A stretch of DNA of 64,000 nucleotides from Siphlonurus alternatus. Its lineage: Eukaryota; Arthropoda; Insecta; Ephemeroptera; Siphlonuridae. The notes beneath the pieces are model-generated. The model did not search any database. It saw only the letters and a program-made list of their open reading frames with translations, and was not told the DNA's origin. The position numbers were made by a program, and so were the translations under genes. Below are positions 11,800 through 25,200 of this stretch, one piece after another; within the stretch, counting starts at the first letter, position 1, and each line of letters starts with the position of its first letter. The stretch lies in NCBI GenBank assembly GCA_949825025.1, contig OX463785.1, positions 18,353,971-18,417,970 of the forward strand, in the 5' to 3' direction.

Positions 11800-13989
11800 A
11801 AAAGCCGAAAAAAATGCTCGCATCTAGTTTTGCGCATCACGAAATGAGCCAAAGCCGAAGTGAGTGTTTTTTTCGGCTTTGGCGCATTTCATTTTGAACA
11901 AAACTAGAACTGCTCAAATCGAAATGCGCCAAAGCCGATATGAGATTTTACTTCGTTTTACTTCGGCTTTAGCGCATTTCATTTTGAACAAAGCTAGTTC
12001 TGCGCATCGCGGTTTGAGCAAAAGTCGAAATGAGATTTTATTTCGGGTTTGGAGCAAAATTTTGAGCACATCTATTTTTGCGCAAAATAAAGATGATTTT
12101 AATGACGGAATGATGATTTTAATTTTAATGATATTAATTTTAATTTTTTAAAAATAAAAATAAAAAACGAAGACACTAAACTTATAATAAATATTAATAT
12201 TGTGACCTAATATCTTTCAAGCGCTTTTTAAAAATAAATTAATTAGGGAAAAAATAATGACTTTAAAATGTAATCATACACAGTATACGTACGTACATAC
12301 CTTATAAAAAATATTGTAGAATCTGTTGTTTTTATAAAACATTCCACCGTTTCTGTCACTTAATTACTATTTAATTATGTTTTTGTTAAATTAATAAACT
12401 TTTTTTTTAAGAACTGCAGCTCAAATAAAATAGACATATACGCCACACGTTTTAAAGTATTCTTTAGATTCACTCGCTCTCACCATTAGAAATATTGAAA
12501 TCTTAAGGGTACCAGTAGGGTAGTTAAAGATAATGCGTACAGAGCTCTGGTGAGACCAGTGCTTGAGTATGGTTGCTGTGTTTGGGACCCATATAGATGT
12601 GTGGGGGTGAAGGAGTTGGAGAAGGTTCAGCGGAGAGCAGCTAGAAGGGTTTAGTTACAGGTCGTGTGGGAAGGTTCCAGTTTGTGGGTGATGGTGCTGA
12701 TGTTAGAAAGGAGTATGTTAGTGTGTCTGCTTTAATTGAGAATTTGGGGTGGGAGTCGTTGGAGTTAAGAAGAAAAAATTGTAGACTTGGTGTTATGTAT
12801 AAGATAACAAGAAATTGTGAGGGTTGGGAAGAGTTGAGTGGTCGTGTGATGAGAGCAGGTTATATTGGAAGAAATGATCATGGATGGAAGTTGGAGTATG
12901 TTAGATGTAGAAGTGATGTGGGAAAGTTTTCTTTTTTAAACAGGACGGTGAGGGAGTGGAATGCGTTGACAGCAGATGTTGCTGAGGCGGAGAGTTTTGA
13001 TTTGTTTAAGAAATCTCTGAGAGTTGGTGAACATTCGCGGGCCACCGTGGCATTGCCACATTTGCCGCGTTAATATTATTATTATTATTATTGTCATGCA
13101 CGCACTTGTAAATTTCATAGTTCTATTTCTTTGAACATTGCAGCAGCCACAATACATAAACATATACGGCAATCAAATGCCATGGGGTTAAACTTCATTG
13201 CAGAGGTAAAGGCTACTTTCTTATCTCGTTGTACCGATAACAACCTGTATTGCATGATAGCCTAATTCTAAGACATAGAATTATGAAATTTACAAGTGCG
13301 TGCATGACAATATTTCTAATGGTGAGAGCGAGTGAATCTAAAGAATACTTTAAAACGTGTGGCGTATATGTCTATTTTATTTGAGCTGCAGTTCTTAAAA
13401 AAAAAAGTTTATTAATTTAACAAAAACATAATCAAATAGTAATTAAGTGACAGAAACGGTGGAATGTTTTATAAAAACAACAGATTCTACAATATTTTTT
13501 ATAAGGTATGTACGTACGTATACTGTGTATGATTACATTTTAAAGTCATTATTTTTTCCCTAATTAATTTATTTTTAAAAAGCGCTTGAAAGATATTAGG
13601 TCACAATATTAATATTTATTATAAGTTTAGTGTCTTCGTTTTTTATTTTTAAAAAATTAAAATTAATATCATTAAAATTAAAATCATCATCTCGTCATTA
13701 AAATCATCTTTATTTTGCCCAAAACTAGATGTGCTCAAAATTTTGCTCCAAACCCGAAATAAAATCTCATTTCGACTTTTGCTCAAACCGCGATGCGCAG
13801 AACTAGTTTTGCTCAAAGTGAAATGCGCCAAAGCCGAAGTAAAATCTCATATCGGCTTTGGCGCATTTCGATTTGAGCAGTTCTAGTTTTGTTCAAAATG
13901 AAATGCGCCAAAGCCGAAAAAAAACTCACTTCGGCTTTGGCTCATTTCGTGATGCGCAAAACTAGATGTGAGCATTTTTTTCGGCTTTT
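11800..13989. mobile_element. Foldback element with an insertion in its left arm
   Basis: The left arm (11800-12497, continuing after the insertion at 13089-13127) is mirrored by the right arm (about 13273-13989). The ends read AAAAGCCGAAAAAAATGC and, inverted, GCATTTTTTTCGGCTTTT. Outer parts of both arms are built from repeated, alternately oriented motifs around TTCGGCTTTGGCGCATTTC. The inner ends of the arms pair through TCATGCACGCACTTGTAAAT. A loop of about 140 bases lies near 13130-13272. Without the insertion the element is about 1.6 kb. It encodes nothing recognisable, and frames open inside the arms follow the repeats. Confidence 0.88.
12498..13088 (+). pseudogene. 5'-truncated non-LTR retrotransposon (LINE) 3' end, broken
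   Basis: One frame reads a typical C-terminal reverse-transcriptase tail (ALVRPVLEYGCCVWDPYRC, then ELEKVQRRAARRV) up to an in-frame TAG at 12652-12654. The similarity resumes in another frame with LIENLGWESLELRRKNCRLG and runs to a stop at about 13071, so the copy has both a stop and a frameshift. It ends in a (TTA)n-type tail. It interrupts the left arm of the foldback element, and TATTG at 12493-12497 and again at 13089-13093 may be the target duplication, although the second copy merges with the tail. Jockey/CR1-like clade, not resolved further. Confidence 0.82.
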
Positions 13990-14813
13990 GCCCGAATTCG
14001 GCTTTGGGTGCTAACATATATAAAATAGATGTATAGCTTTCTTATGTTAAATAATGTAAATTTATAATTATCACAAATTTGATGAAAAAATTGGCATTTG
14101 CTCTTTATGGGATATAACCGCAATTCAATAAAGAGCATAAAAGATGTATCCATTATTAGATGAAAAAAAAATATAAATATTTTTATGTCAAAATATTTAC
14201 ATAATTAGGAAAAAAAATATTTTATGAAAATTGTTAGTAAAAGTACTCGTTTTTTGTGCTTTTTAAAATTAATTTGCTAAATTTAATGTATGATAAAATT
14301 AATGTCCAACGATACAAAAAAAAAAATATATATATATTTTGCTGCTGTGATTATTGCTTGATTTAAGCATGGAAATTTATTAATCTATTTCTCGATCTGT
14401 ATTTTTAAATAAATATTGTGCTTGTTTTGTGAGTCGTGATTTTTCAAAAGCATCTCTTAAAATTAATGTATTGTTATTAACAATATAATATAATCATAAT
14501 TAAATATATGAACGTAATATTTTACGAATAAATGAATTTTCTAAATGTGCCTTATCAAATTAATTCTATATAAAAAAAAGTATGTTTGAAATAACAAAAA
14601 TTATATTACTACTCAATTATATAAAGTTAATCCAAAGTATTTCAATCTATATTTTACAAGATTACTCTTAAATTTAACTCCCTTTTTTAGTTAGAAATTA
14701 GATTCTACGTATAATATATGACTGACTAAACAAATTTCAAATTTGGATTCAATTTTAAATCTTGCTTCAAATCCAAAAATGCTTTTTCATAAAGATAGTC
14801 AAAGTATAATGAG
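13990..14813. other. Intergenic AT-rich DNA
   Basis: No gene or repeat recognised. A partial extra copy of the foldback motif (TTCGGCTTTGGGTGCT) follows the element at about 13997-14012. Confidence 0.5.
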
Positions 14814-14940
14814 GTACAGTTGTCACATCAGAAAATTTCCCTTTACAGCCTTGTTAATCATAATGAATAACACAGAGCCTGGTTAATAATAAGGCTGCAA
14901 GTGGGAAATTTTCTAAGTAGACAAGTGTACATGTTACACT
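14814..14940. repeat. Imperfect hairpin element
   Basis: GTACAGTTGTC with GAAAATTTCCCTTTACAGCC on the left is mirrored by GGCTGCAAGTGGGAAATTTTC and GACAAGTGTAC on the right. About 127 bases, non-coding, with several mismatches that suggest an old MITE. Confidence 0.65.
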
Positions 14941-15592
14941 TCTGGATACTAGGAACGTTATCTCTGCCTGATTTTCTACAGCTGCAACTCTAAGAAACCA
15001 ATAGATGAAGAATTTAAAAATTTTGGAGATGTAAAAAAGCATTTAAATTTAATGTATCCTCCCCTCCCCCTAAAAATTGAACTCACCACATTTTCCTATC
15101 TCCCTAAACAAAGCAAAGGTAATGTTCATAATCATGCAATGCTGTATATTTAAATTGACACTCCGCTTACCTTTACAGTAGTTTATATTTCTACCTCTTA
15201 AAATATCACAAAATATCTATCGTTTGTAACGTAGAAATATCTGAACACATTCCACTTTAAATTTAATTATATTATATACTAGCTTTCATATAAATACTGA
15301 CTCATTGTAAAAATTATTTAATTGTTATTGTTAACATAATTTTGGTAATTGAAATTGCTTGAATAAATGGAATTAATGTTCATGCAATGTTATTTTATTC
15401 GTGTTAAAAGAAAATTTTTATTCTGGAGAATTGTTAGTAATTTATATTCAATTTCAATGCCAATAATTTTTAATATTTTACATAAAAAAATATATGCATG
15501 AATTGTTGTTTCAAAAAAAATAAGTGCATCTGTTATATACTATAATAAGCTTTTTAATTTAAGTATAAAAAAATATATATTAATATTACTTT
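14941..15592. other. Intergenic AT-rich DNA
   Basis: Nothing recognisable: no sustained reading frame and no clear repeats. Confidence 0.5.
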
Positions 15593-15668
15593 AAAGGGGC
15601 ATTCATAAAGGTTATCATGTCAGAATTTAGCCCTAAATCGGGACTTATGCCTTTATGAATGCCCCTTT
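15593..15668. repeat. 76-base terminal inverted-repeat element
   Basis: AAAGGGGCATTCATAAAGG at the left is mirrored by CCTTTATGAATGCCCCTTTT at the right, with about 37 bases between. The arms are nearly perfect, so it is either young or folded and maintained. No coding capacity. Confidence 0.8.
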
Positions 15669-17229
15669 TTAATACTTGTCCATAAATTAAAATTCATTAA
15701 ACAAAAATTGGTAAAAATTATCAGTTTGATATTTTTTATTGTAACTATTCTAATAAAATCTAAGTACCTTTGTATGAAACTGTAAAATTAACTTAATATT
15801 AAGTTATGTTGTGAAATGTTTTATATCAAATTTTGATTGTTAAATATTGCCCATTACTGAGTTGACAATCACACACTGGCAACTCGAAATTTGAAATTAT
15901 GATCATGTAATATCAGGATTATATATGCACTTGTAGAAATATGCACGTACTTCTTTAAGCTTTAAATGAATTTGAATCACCTGAGAAAAGTATATAAAAA
16001 TATAATTTTGTATGAAAAATGTTCTTTTTTTTTCTGGGTTAGGTATTTTTTTAAAAAATATTACAGAACACAGGACTGTGACGTAATTAAGATATTTTAT
16101 GACGTCATAGCCATGTAATCATTATCAAATAATCAACCTGAAAATTATTACTTGTGTATTAAAAAAATGGATCTTTTTTTGTGAGTTCTATGAATTAATT
16201 TCAAAAACGTGTCGTGTCAATTTTCATAATTTTTCGTTTTTTCAAAACTCCCTCCTTTTAATGCTTTTATTTGTTTTAAATTTTCAAATTAAATTAGAGA
16301 TTATTGAAGTACAATCTATATAATTAATTAAACGTAATTTATATATTAATTGTTGTAATTAAAATATAAAAAATATTAAAATACCTATATTTATAACTGT
16401 TATATTACAAAAATAAAATTCTATCATTTCCATATCATATCATTGGTTTAAGAATATAAAAAAAAATGTAATATTTTAATTAATATCCAGCTTACAACAC
16501 TGAATATTAATTAAATATAAAATTGAATGTGATTAAAACTGTCATCGACTTCCCTTTCTTCCTGATACCTGTTAAATTATCATACTAGATGGAGTAAAAA
16601 AAAGAGTAAAAAAAATATGTTAAATATGGCTGGTACCATTTTGAGGAATTATTATAACAAAAAGAAATTATATTATCTACACTTATTAACTGTTTTTAAA
16701 TGTAATTATACATGTAAAATGTATATTGTGTATTATTGTGTTTTTAATTTATTTTTTAATTGTTTTAATTAGATGTCATCATATTATCATAATATATAAA
16801 TTGATTATAAATCAATTTATTCTCATCAAATGGCTTCAAAACAAAATAAAACAAAAAAAATGGTATATGAAAAATGCATTTAAATAAAGTTGTCCCATAC
16901 AGTAGAATTGTTTTATTTTATCCCACTAATTAATAAAATATAATGTATGCTTTTCCTCTACATGGAAACAAAATAATTTTACTTTAAAACTAGGTAACAT
17001 GCTTACAATAAATAAGAACTAAAATAAATAGTTAAAATGGACAAAAATCTCTGCAAAAGTGCAGTGAGTGCATTCAAACTACTCACAAATTTTTAGTAAT
17101 TTAAATTTGAACTTTAAATAAACAAAATGCGTTGATAATTTTAAATTATAAAAAAATCATTAAACATGGCAAATTTCTATTGGAAATTGGATATTAATGC
17201 TACCGTAAATATGAAAAACAAAGAATACT
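15669..17229. other. Intergenic AT-rich DNA
   Basis: No gene recognised. One TGACGTCA occurs at 16100-16107 next to CTGTGACGT, resembling the half-repeat described at 62601-62685. Confidence 0.45.
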
Positions 17230-17640
17230 CCCTTGACCATGCAAGTTGCTGTCAGATAGAGGTAGCGCACCTGATGACCTTCAGTCCGTCTGGCGTACCT
17301 TGCAAGGTTAGGGGGTGACGAAAATTCTAGGAGCTTCCATCATGGGACGGTACGGCTATTACAAGACTTTCTGAGAGCCGCCCACGAGATACTACGGACC
17401 GCAACTTGCTTCAGTAGATTTAGGTGACAAAATGTTAGGGCTTAGAAATGCAACTTTGGAAATGTGACGGCAAGGAGTACGTCTTGTGGAAGCTCGCAGT
17501 GCCGCTCATAGATATATCATCGTCGGGAGCTGGGGGTGGGTGTGGTGGTTCTGTGTCTCCGCCAGACAGAGAACAGCTGGTTGGGAGGTCACGGTGAGGA
17601 CGCTTGCTGGGGGTTGATTATCGGTGCCACGCTTACCGAC
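17230..17640. other. Isolated GC-elevated segment of unknown role
   Basis: About 400 bases of mixed, complex sequence stand out from the AT-rich flanks. No long open frame or known protein motif is visible on either strand. It could be a regulatory region, a noncoding or distal first exon of the GAS2-like gene (a GTGAGG donor-like site follows TCACG near 17591), or an old mobile-element relic. Confidence 0.35.
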
Positions 17641-20048
17641 AGCTTTTTGTTTAAATCTTTTCGCTATTATTTTTTTCTTCTATTTAAGATAAATGAGGTT
17701 ATTTAAAATATATTTACACTATTTTGTATATTATTCAACGTGTTAAGGGTGCATGGGGAAGTGAATATTTGAGATGTTAATCTAAAAGTGTGGTTTTGAA
17801 TTTCTCTTTATGCCTCTATTATTGTAACAAATAAGTCCTTTCAAAGAGTAAACTACATTTTTTTTTGTTTTAAAACATATTATTATATCATTAAAAAAAT
17901 ACCACTCAATAATTTTTAGTTTGATAGTAATTTTTATTTCAGTGAATTGCAATGAATTCTACCAATATGCAACAAAAATAATCGTCTGATTTGGAAGAAG
18001 TTGGCCTAACCGAATCATGCTGGTAGTAGGCGAGAGTTGCATGTCAGTCAAAATGTTAATAAAAAAGTATTGCATTTATATTTTTCATAATTTTATCGAC
18101 ATTTTAGAATAAAAATGTACTGTATTTCAATGACTCATAATAATATTACTTTTTATTAGAAGTAATATAAAAAAAATCAAATCAATAATACGAAAAAATA
18201 ATAAAGTACTCTGCCCTATTTCTTTACCCACTTACTGCCTGACTCATAGGCAACTTTCATAACATTATTGCATCACCGGTTGCATATATTACATTTGAAT
18301 TTGTAATTTCTGTTCATAGATGTCACTAGTGTCGGTCTGCGTTTGGTGGTCGATTGAGCCGGCTGGAAAGTCCATGCCTCTCTGTTCGAGTATGGTACAT
18401 TTCAGTTGTGTTTGATCATCTGTGGCGAGGGTGTGTAACTTGCTGAACAGCGTGACATCTACCAACAACCACCGGTGCTCAAACGGTGCACAGTGACACA
18501 ATGATATAACTCTTACAATAAACATCAGTGTATCTTTTTAATTATTATTTCTTTTATTTAATTATAAAAAAATATTTTTGGTGAGTACAAATTTTTATTG
18601 ATTATTTTATATTTTTAGTAATTTTATTACTGTTTTTGCAATTTTTTAAAAGTGACAGTTTTATTTTAATTAATATTATTGTATTGTTTTTATTTTATTT
18701 AAGAGATTCAAGCAAAAAATATCAAATTAGCTTTGAATTTAAAGATTTTAAAGATGAAAATATTTTTTTACGTTAAAATATCCGCATTAGATCAATATTT
18801 TGTAAATATTTGAATAATGAAAATTACACAATTGATGTGTATATTGTATATATGAACAGAATTAATGGAAAATTGAATTGTCAGTTTTATAAAAAATTAT
18901 CTACAAAAAGTATAATATAAAATTGACGTTATCACATTTTATGATTATAAATATATATCTATAGATGTTATTGAACATTAATATATGGCAATATTATTGG
19001 ATGAAGATAATAAAAGATATAAATTTATTATCAGGGGTTTTCTTGGTATCTTGCAATCATAAAAGGTCGATATTCAATATATTGATTTGCAATTGGTATA
19101 AATTTAACAAGGTTCTTGAGACAATTAAAAAGTTTTTAACATTGATATGGTTTTAATTATCTTAGGAAGGTGTCAGTAATCAAGAAAATGTTGATTTAAA
19201 ATCAATAGTTTCGTAGTACTGACTTCCAGTCCAGTGCTTTCAAGAAAGATAAAACAATTATCCGTATTGATTTATAATCTTAAAACATGAGAGGCACCCA
19301 CTATAAATGTTGGGTAGAAATAAAATAATGAAATAAAATTTTATTGGTTAGGAAATTGATTTAATTTCCTGTTATAATAGCAAATGTTTTTAATATTCGA
19401 TAATATTAACTTATGTTTATAATACAAAATTATCGTTTTTATTATCTTTATTTTATATTAAGGTATTGGTTATATTCATAATTTGAAAATTAATTATATT
19501 GAACATTATTTAACTTCTTGTTAAATTGAAAAAACGTCATAATTAATGCATGTAAATTTAAATGCAGTATTAATTTGAACCTTACGGATTATTATTAAAT
19601 TATCATGCTTGTTTTCTGAACTTGAAATTAATGTGTAGCAATACGTAAATTGCAATTTCAATTGGGGCCCAGCTCTTATCTTATTGCAATAGTTAGAATG
19701 TAGCTATATTAGTATGTATAAAGCTGGATTATATAAATCTGAATGTAAGCGCGAATATGAATTAAAATTTGTGGAATTTTCGTTTTTTTTTTTTTTTTTT
19801 TTTTTTATTATTAGGCAGTATTGGCTACCTTTGTAACTAAATTTTATTGGCTCTCAAGTTAATTCAACTTAATGTTTAATTAATAGAGAATATTCATATA
19901 CATGGAAACAGATTTAAATACAAAAATATTACACGCAGTTTTTATGAATTCTTATGGTTCTCTTTATATTTGATATTGAATTTTGCTTGTATTCGTAATT
20001 GGAATATATTTTATTGCTCTTAATGAAACCTCAAAAGTAAAAACTTAA
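17641..20048. other. Intergenic AT-rich DNA with a second GC-elevated islet
   Basis: Mostly featureless. A GC-elevated islet lies at about 18300-18500; its minus-strand frame of 78 codons resembles no family I know. A run of 24 T is at 19783-19806. Confidence 0.45.
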
Positions 20049-22211
20049 TACAGAGTGAACCACAATTCGCGTGCCAACTTTTTTCGTAAATATGGTATTG
20101 CAAAAATTTTCGCACAAACTTCAAACTTGGTACACTTGTAGCTGAGGGTTGTAAAAATTAGTTCAGGGTGTTAAAATTTTTATTGGACACCAATAACACC
20201 CCTTTCAGGGGTGGTTTTTAAAAAAATTATTTTCGCCTTATGGAAATTCAATGTTAAATACAACTTTTTTTGAAATCATTGGAATTTTGCGGAAAAAGTT
20301 TCTAGCATAGGGTAATCGACCGTCCTGAACTCAGAAATAATTTTAGATTTTTTCCCCGACGCACCCCTGAGGGTGGAGACCTACCCCTAAAATCCATTTT
20401 CCTTAAAAATTGTGCTAAAATTATGAAATTAATTTTCAAGGGGTAATCGACCCTCCTAAACACGGAAATAATTTTAGATTTTTTCCCCGACGTACCCCTG
20501 AGGGTGGAGACCTACCCCTAAAATCCATTTTCCTTAAAAATTGTGCTAAAATTATGAAATTAATTTTCAAGGAGTAATCGACCCTCCTGAACTCGGAAAT
20601 AATTTTAAAATTTTTCTTTGACGCACCCCTGAGGGTGGAGACCTACCCCTAAAATCCATTTTCCTTAAAAATTGTGAAATTAATTTCCTAGGTGTAATTG
20701 ACCCTCCTGAACTCGGAAATAATTTTAGATTTTTTTCCCCGATGCAACTCTGAGGGGAAACTAGCTACTACCCACCATATCCTTCTTTCTTAATTATCGA
20801 GTAGAAATTGCGAATTAATTTTTTTCAGGATGTATCGAAATTTTTCAGAGAAAAAATATCCCAGACTGACCCCTTCACTTGCAGCATGACAGTGGTTTCA
20901 CTCAATGTGTCCACCGTTAATTTGCGTGATGGCACATGTTGGTCCGCTCAACGTGGCTATGTGTGTAGGTACTGTAGGTGCATAGCCTCTAACATCTGAG
21001 GTGTGACTAATTCCATGCAACGTCTGATCTCCACTTTCTGTTTGTCAATTCGTCTTAAATCTCTTCTTGTGAACATTTTTCTTCAGAAAGAGATTTGAGA
21101 CCATTGACGAGCTAAAAGTGACAGACGTTATGTGGAATTGGTTACATCTCAGTTGTTAAAGGCACACATAGCCTCGTTGTGCAGACCAACATGTGCCTTC
21201 ATGCCATGCAATTAACGGTGAACACATCCATCGTCATGCTGCAAGTGAAGAGGTGAGTCTGTGATTTTTTTTTATGAAAGATTTTGATAAATTCCGAAAA
21301 AAATTTAATTCACAATTTCTACTCGATTATTAAGGAGAAAAGATATGGTGGGTAGCCGTTGACCCTCAGGGTTGCGTTAGGGAAAAAATCTAAAATTATT
21401 TCCGAGTTCAGAAGGGTAGAGTACACCTTGAAAATTAATTTTACAATTTTATCACAATTTTTAAGGAAAATGGATTTTAGGGGTAGTTCTCCACCCTCAG
21501 GAGTGCGTCGGGGAAAAAATCTAAAATTATTTCCGAGTTCAGGAGGGTCGATTACTCCTTGAAAATTAATTTCATAATTTTAGCACAATTTTTAAGAAAA
21601 ATGGATTTTAGGGGTAGGTCTTTAACCTCAGGGGTGCGTCAGGGAAAAAATCTAAAATTATTTCCGAGTTTGGGAGGGTCGATTACTCCTTGAAAATTAA
21701 TTTCATAATTTTAGCACAATTTTTAAGGAAAACGGATTTTAGGGGTAGGTCTCCACCCTCAGGGGTACGTCGGGGAAAAAATCTAAAATTATTTCCGAGT
21801 TTAGTAGGGTCAATTACCCCTTGAAAATTAATTTCATAATTTTAGCACAATTTTTAAGGAAAATGGATTTTAGGGGTAGGTCTCCACCCTCAGGGGTGCG
21901 TCGGGGAAAAAATCTAAAATTATTTCTGAGTTCAGGACGGTCGATTACCCTGTGCTAGAAACTTTTTCCGCAAAATTCCAATGATTTCAAAAAAAGTTGT
22001 ATTTAACATTGAATTTCCATAAGGCGAAAATAATTTTTTTAAAAACCACCCCTGAAAGGGGTGTTATTGGTGTCCAATAAAAATTTTAACACCCTGAACT
22101 AATTTTTACAACCCTCAGCTACAAGTGTACCAAGTTTGAAGTTTGTGCGAAAATTTTTGCAATACCAAATTTACGAAAAAAGTTGGCACGCGAATTGTGG
22201 TTCACTCTGTA
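20049..22211. mobile_element. 2.16-kb palindromic element with subterminal 131-base repeats
   Basis: The ends read TACAGAGTGAACCACAATTC and, inverted, GAATTGTGGTTCACTCTGTA. A TA target site with termini CAGAGTGAAC would fit Tc1/mariner-type integration. Each arm holds a unique outer part of about 260 bases, then tandem units of about 131 bases beginning GGTAATCGACC. There are four units on the left (from about 20311, 20442, 20573 and 20693) and about five on the right (21357-21950). The central 500 bases are themselves inverted copies around about 21080. There is no transposase; short open frames here are by-products of the repeats. It behaves as a large MITE or foldback element. Confidence 0.88.
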
Positions 22212-25200
22212 TATTAAATGCAATTAAATTTAAAATTCAAAAAAAAATGTTATTTAAAAGTGCATACATTATTTGACACAAATTAAGAGTAAAGTTGTAA
22301 TTGTTGTTTGGTAAAATTCATAATATCTGAATGTTGAAACTTTTTACACAATTATTTAAAAAATAAATAAATAAGTCGGGAACCTTTTTGATAAATAACC
22401 AAACTTGAATTGCCAACTGATGCTATATAATTAATATACAGTAGATAAACACTTGGGTCGCATTTGCGTCAAAACATCGAAGTTTACACAGGAAAAATAA
22501 ATCCCATTTCTATGAAAGCTACGAAATGATCAACATTACAACCATTATTGATTACGTTAAACAAATTTAAAAAAGTTTTGAAATAAAAAACATTAAACTT
22601 TATAAAAAAAATAGTAATAAAAAAAGTAAACATTAAGCGTATATTATTATGACTTTAATACTGTCGTGTGCTAGATCAACACAGTAACTAGAACAGCTTC
22701 ATTTTTATCGATCTAACATTTACCTCGTACAAAATTGGTGTGAAAGTTAATTTGTCACTAATCCCTATTATTATTGTTATTGTGGCATTTTTATCACTGA
22801 TTGTTGCACCATGCAGAGAAAACTTTTGTTGTTTTGTATATTACCAATAAAAGATGACAGGTTGATTCATAAATTATGGATATATGCAAGCATTTTAACA
22901 TAAAAATATATACGTAGGTTTTTCTTTAACGTAGTTATTTTAGTTTTCTCCTTTTTTTCTGTTTTTTTTTTTTAAGTGCATATAGAAAGAAATATTAGGA
23001 AGCATTCACAAATGGGATTTGGCATAGATTTTGGCATAGATTTTGTTGCATAAAATGAAAGTATTTTGAATTTCACTATCAATTTTAGGATTTTCATAAG
23101 CTAGAGAATTTATGATATTCTTGTGAATCTCCTCTTAATATTGATTTAAAATATTTTTAAACGTCTGAAAGTTCTTTTACATGGATTTTGATTAATTCGT
23201 TGATTGATTTTGGGATAAAAAATGCATTATTTATCATGTATGCCACCATGTTTGAACAGGAAATATCACAGAAAATGAAACAAATATAGAATATTGTTAT
23301 TAAAAAGTTGGTTTCACAGAGTAAAATCTTTCTATTCATTCCATTCAATTTTTTTCTTTCAAGAAAACTTCAACTTGTACAAATGGAATTGAAAGTCTTG
23401 AAAGTAAAAAAATATGCACGCAAAGAAAAATTGTCACATAAAGCAAGACATTTAAAAATAAAATAGTTCTGCCATGATATTAAAATCGATATTTCGATTC
23501 TTCGTCAATTATTAGTTCGTAACATCTTGAAAGGCCTCTGAGCTGCAGACAGAAATAAAAGCAAGGAAGACAAAAGGTCACTACACGTCATTTCCTAATA
23601 CACCGCCGCAGTAAATCCTGTGTTATGAAACATTTAACTTCCTTCAAGGAAGTGTCATTTTTATCATTTGCTGATATCTTGCCGTTGCTTAAAATGTCAC
23701 TGTAAAAGTGGTTACAGTTTCGTGATTATTTACTAAACGTTTTACGTGAATGTATAAACACAACCGAACATTTTAGCATAGAGTTAATGAGATTTTCTTG
23801 CAAGTATCGCTCCTACAACTCGGGAAATCATAAAAGTTACCAATGTCGGCAATTTAATAGTTCTATGAAAATGTTAAAACTTAACACATTTTTAGTTAAA
23901 CACATTATAATATAATTACCCTCCAATCTTTCAAAATTATAAATCTGTATGTCTCTTGGAGTTTAATAGTATTATTATAGAAGCAATTTTATTTATTACA
24001 TTTATTCAAAACAGACTACTGGTTATATAGGTACCCCAATTGCAATTAATGAGTAAAATAATTCATACAAAAATATTTGCATTTAAATATACATGTACAA
24101 TATTTTAAGTTAACATACATTTACAGAAATTATTATACAATTAAAAACTAAAAAGAAAACTTTAAAAAATTGGTATATATTATAAATCACGTAGGGACAA
24201 CGTTTCTGTTATCCCTAAGTGTACACATTCATATAACCTTTCGTTACATTAAATTAAATATTTGTAATATATGGCTGAAAATTTATCACTTTAACTGTAA
24301 ATACAAATACAATAAATTGTTATAATAAATCGACACCAAATATGGTTTTTGTAATAAAATTTAAAAATCTTAATATCATCTATTGCCATATTTGAGGTAG
24401 TTGATGACTTCAAAAATTTTGAAGTAACTGTATTAGCTATATATACAAATATATCAAACTCAATGATAAATGAACTCTTAAAATTTTCTTCATCAAAATT
24501 AGGTGGCAAAATACAGTTTCTTATTACCAAAAAAAATATTTTCCTTGGCAGCGTTTGAAAGAGTGTAGGTAGAACTCTTAATGAGCTAATTACCCTAGTT
24601 CATTTTTTATAAAAAAAAATAAGTAATTAATGATTTAATACATAAAAAAATAAGCAGCCTTACCAATTTCATATTGCCTTTTAAAGTAAGTTATAGGCAA
24701 TATTATTATAACTCAAAATTGTGAAACATTAATGTTGGAAATACATTTTTTTTTATAAAAATAAAATTTAATAGAACCACTTTAATAAAGTAGTAGCTTT
24801 GATTATATTTTCATTATTTTTATATAAAACTTATTTCTTAATCTTTTTTCTGTGTATATATAAAAAAGGCGCGAAGTGTGGAGCAACTTTTAAATTATCT
24901 TTTGCTGCTGAAACTTCTCTGAGAGAGAACAAGTTTCCGAACTTGGGCACCATAAAGATTACAGCTTCTCACTTCATATAACATAACATTAAAGACTAAT
25001 TTTCAATGTTAAAATATAGAAATATAAACTTTATATACTATTAATGTTATGATATATTGATATACGAATTATATGTTGGACACAAGTATACACTTTTGGA
25101 ACCATATATTATATAGTTTTTATTATTTCTTTATACTCCCACTTTGTATTTCAATATAGCTATTATAATGATCTAACGCATGCTGTCTTTTTTGTTGTTA

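Noticed and set aside
12936..13172. Minus-strand 78-codon frame across the LINE end
   Set aside because: Runs through the (TTA)n tail, giving poly-Ile; antisense to the retrotransposon.
11864..13831. Open frames inside the foldback arms
   Set aside because: They are created by repeats (the same peptide recurs from both arms) and have no recognisable motif.
18289..18525. Minus-strand 78-codon frame in a GC-elevated islet
   Set aside because: No family recognised, no splice or promoter context; kept only as part of the unexplained islet.
20808..21562. Open frames in the 2.16-kb palindrome
   Set aside because: By-products of the 131-base repeats and of the palindromic centre; no transposase motif.
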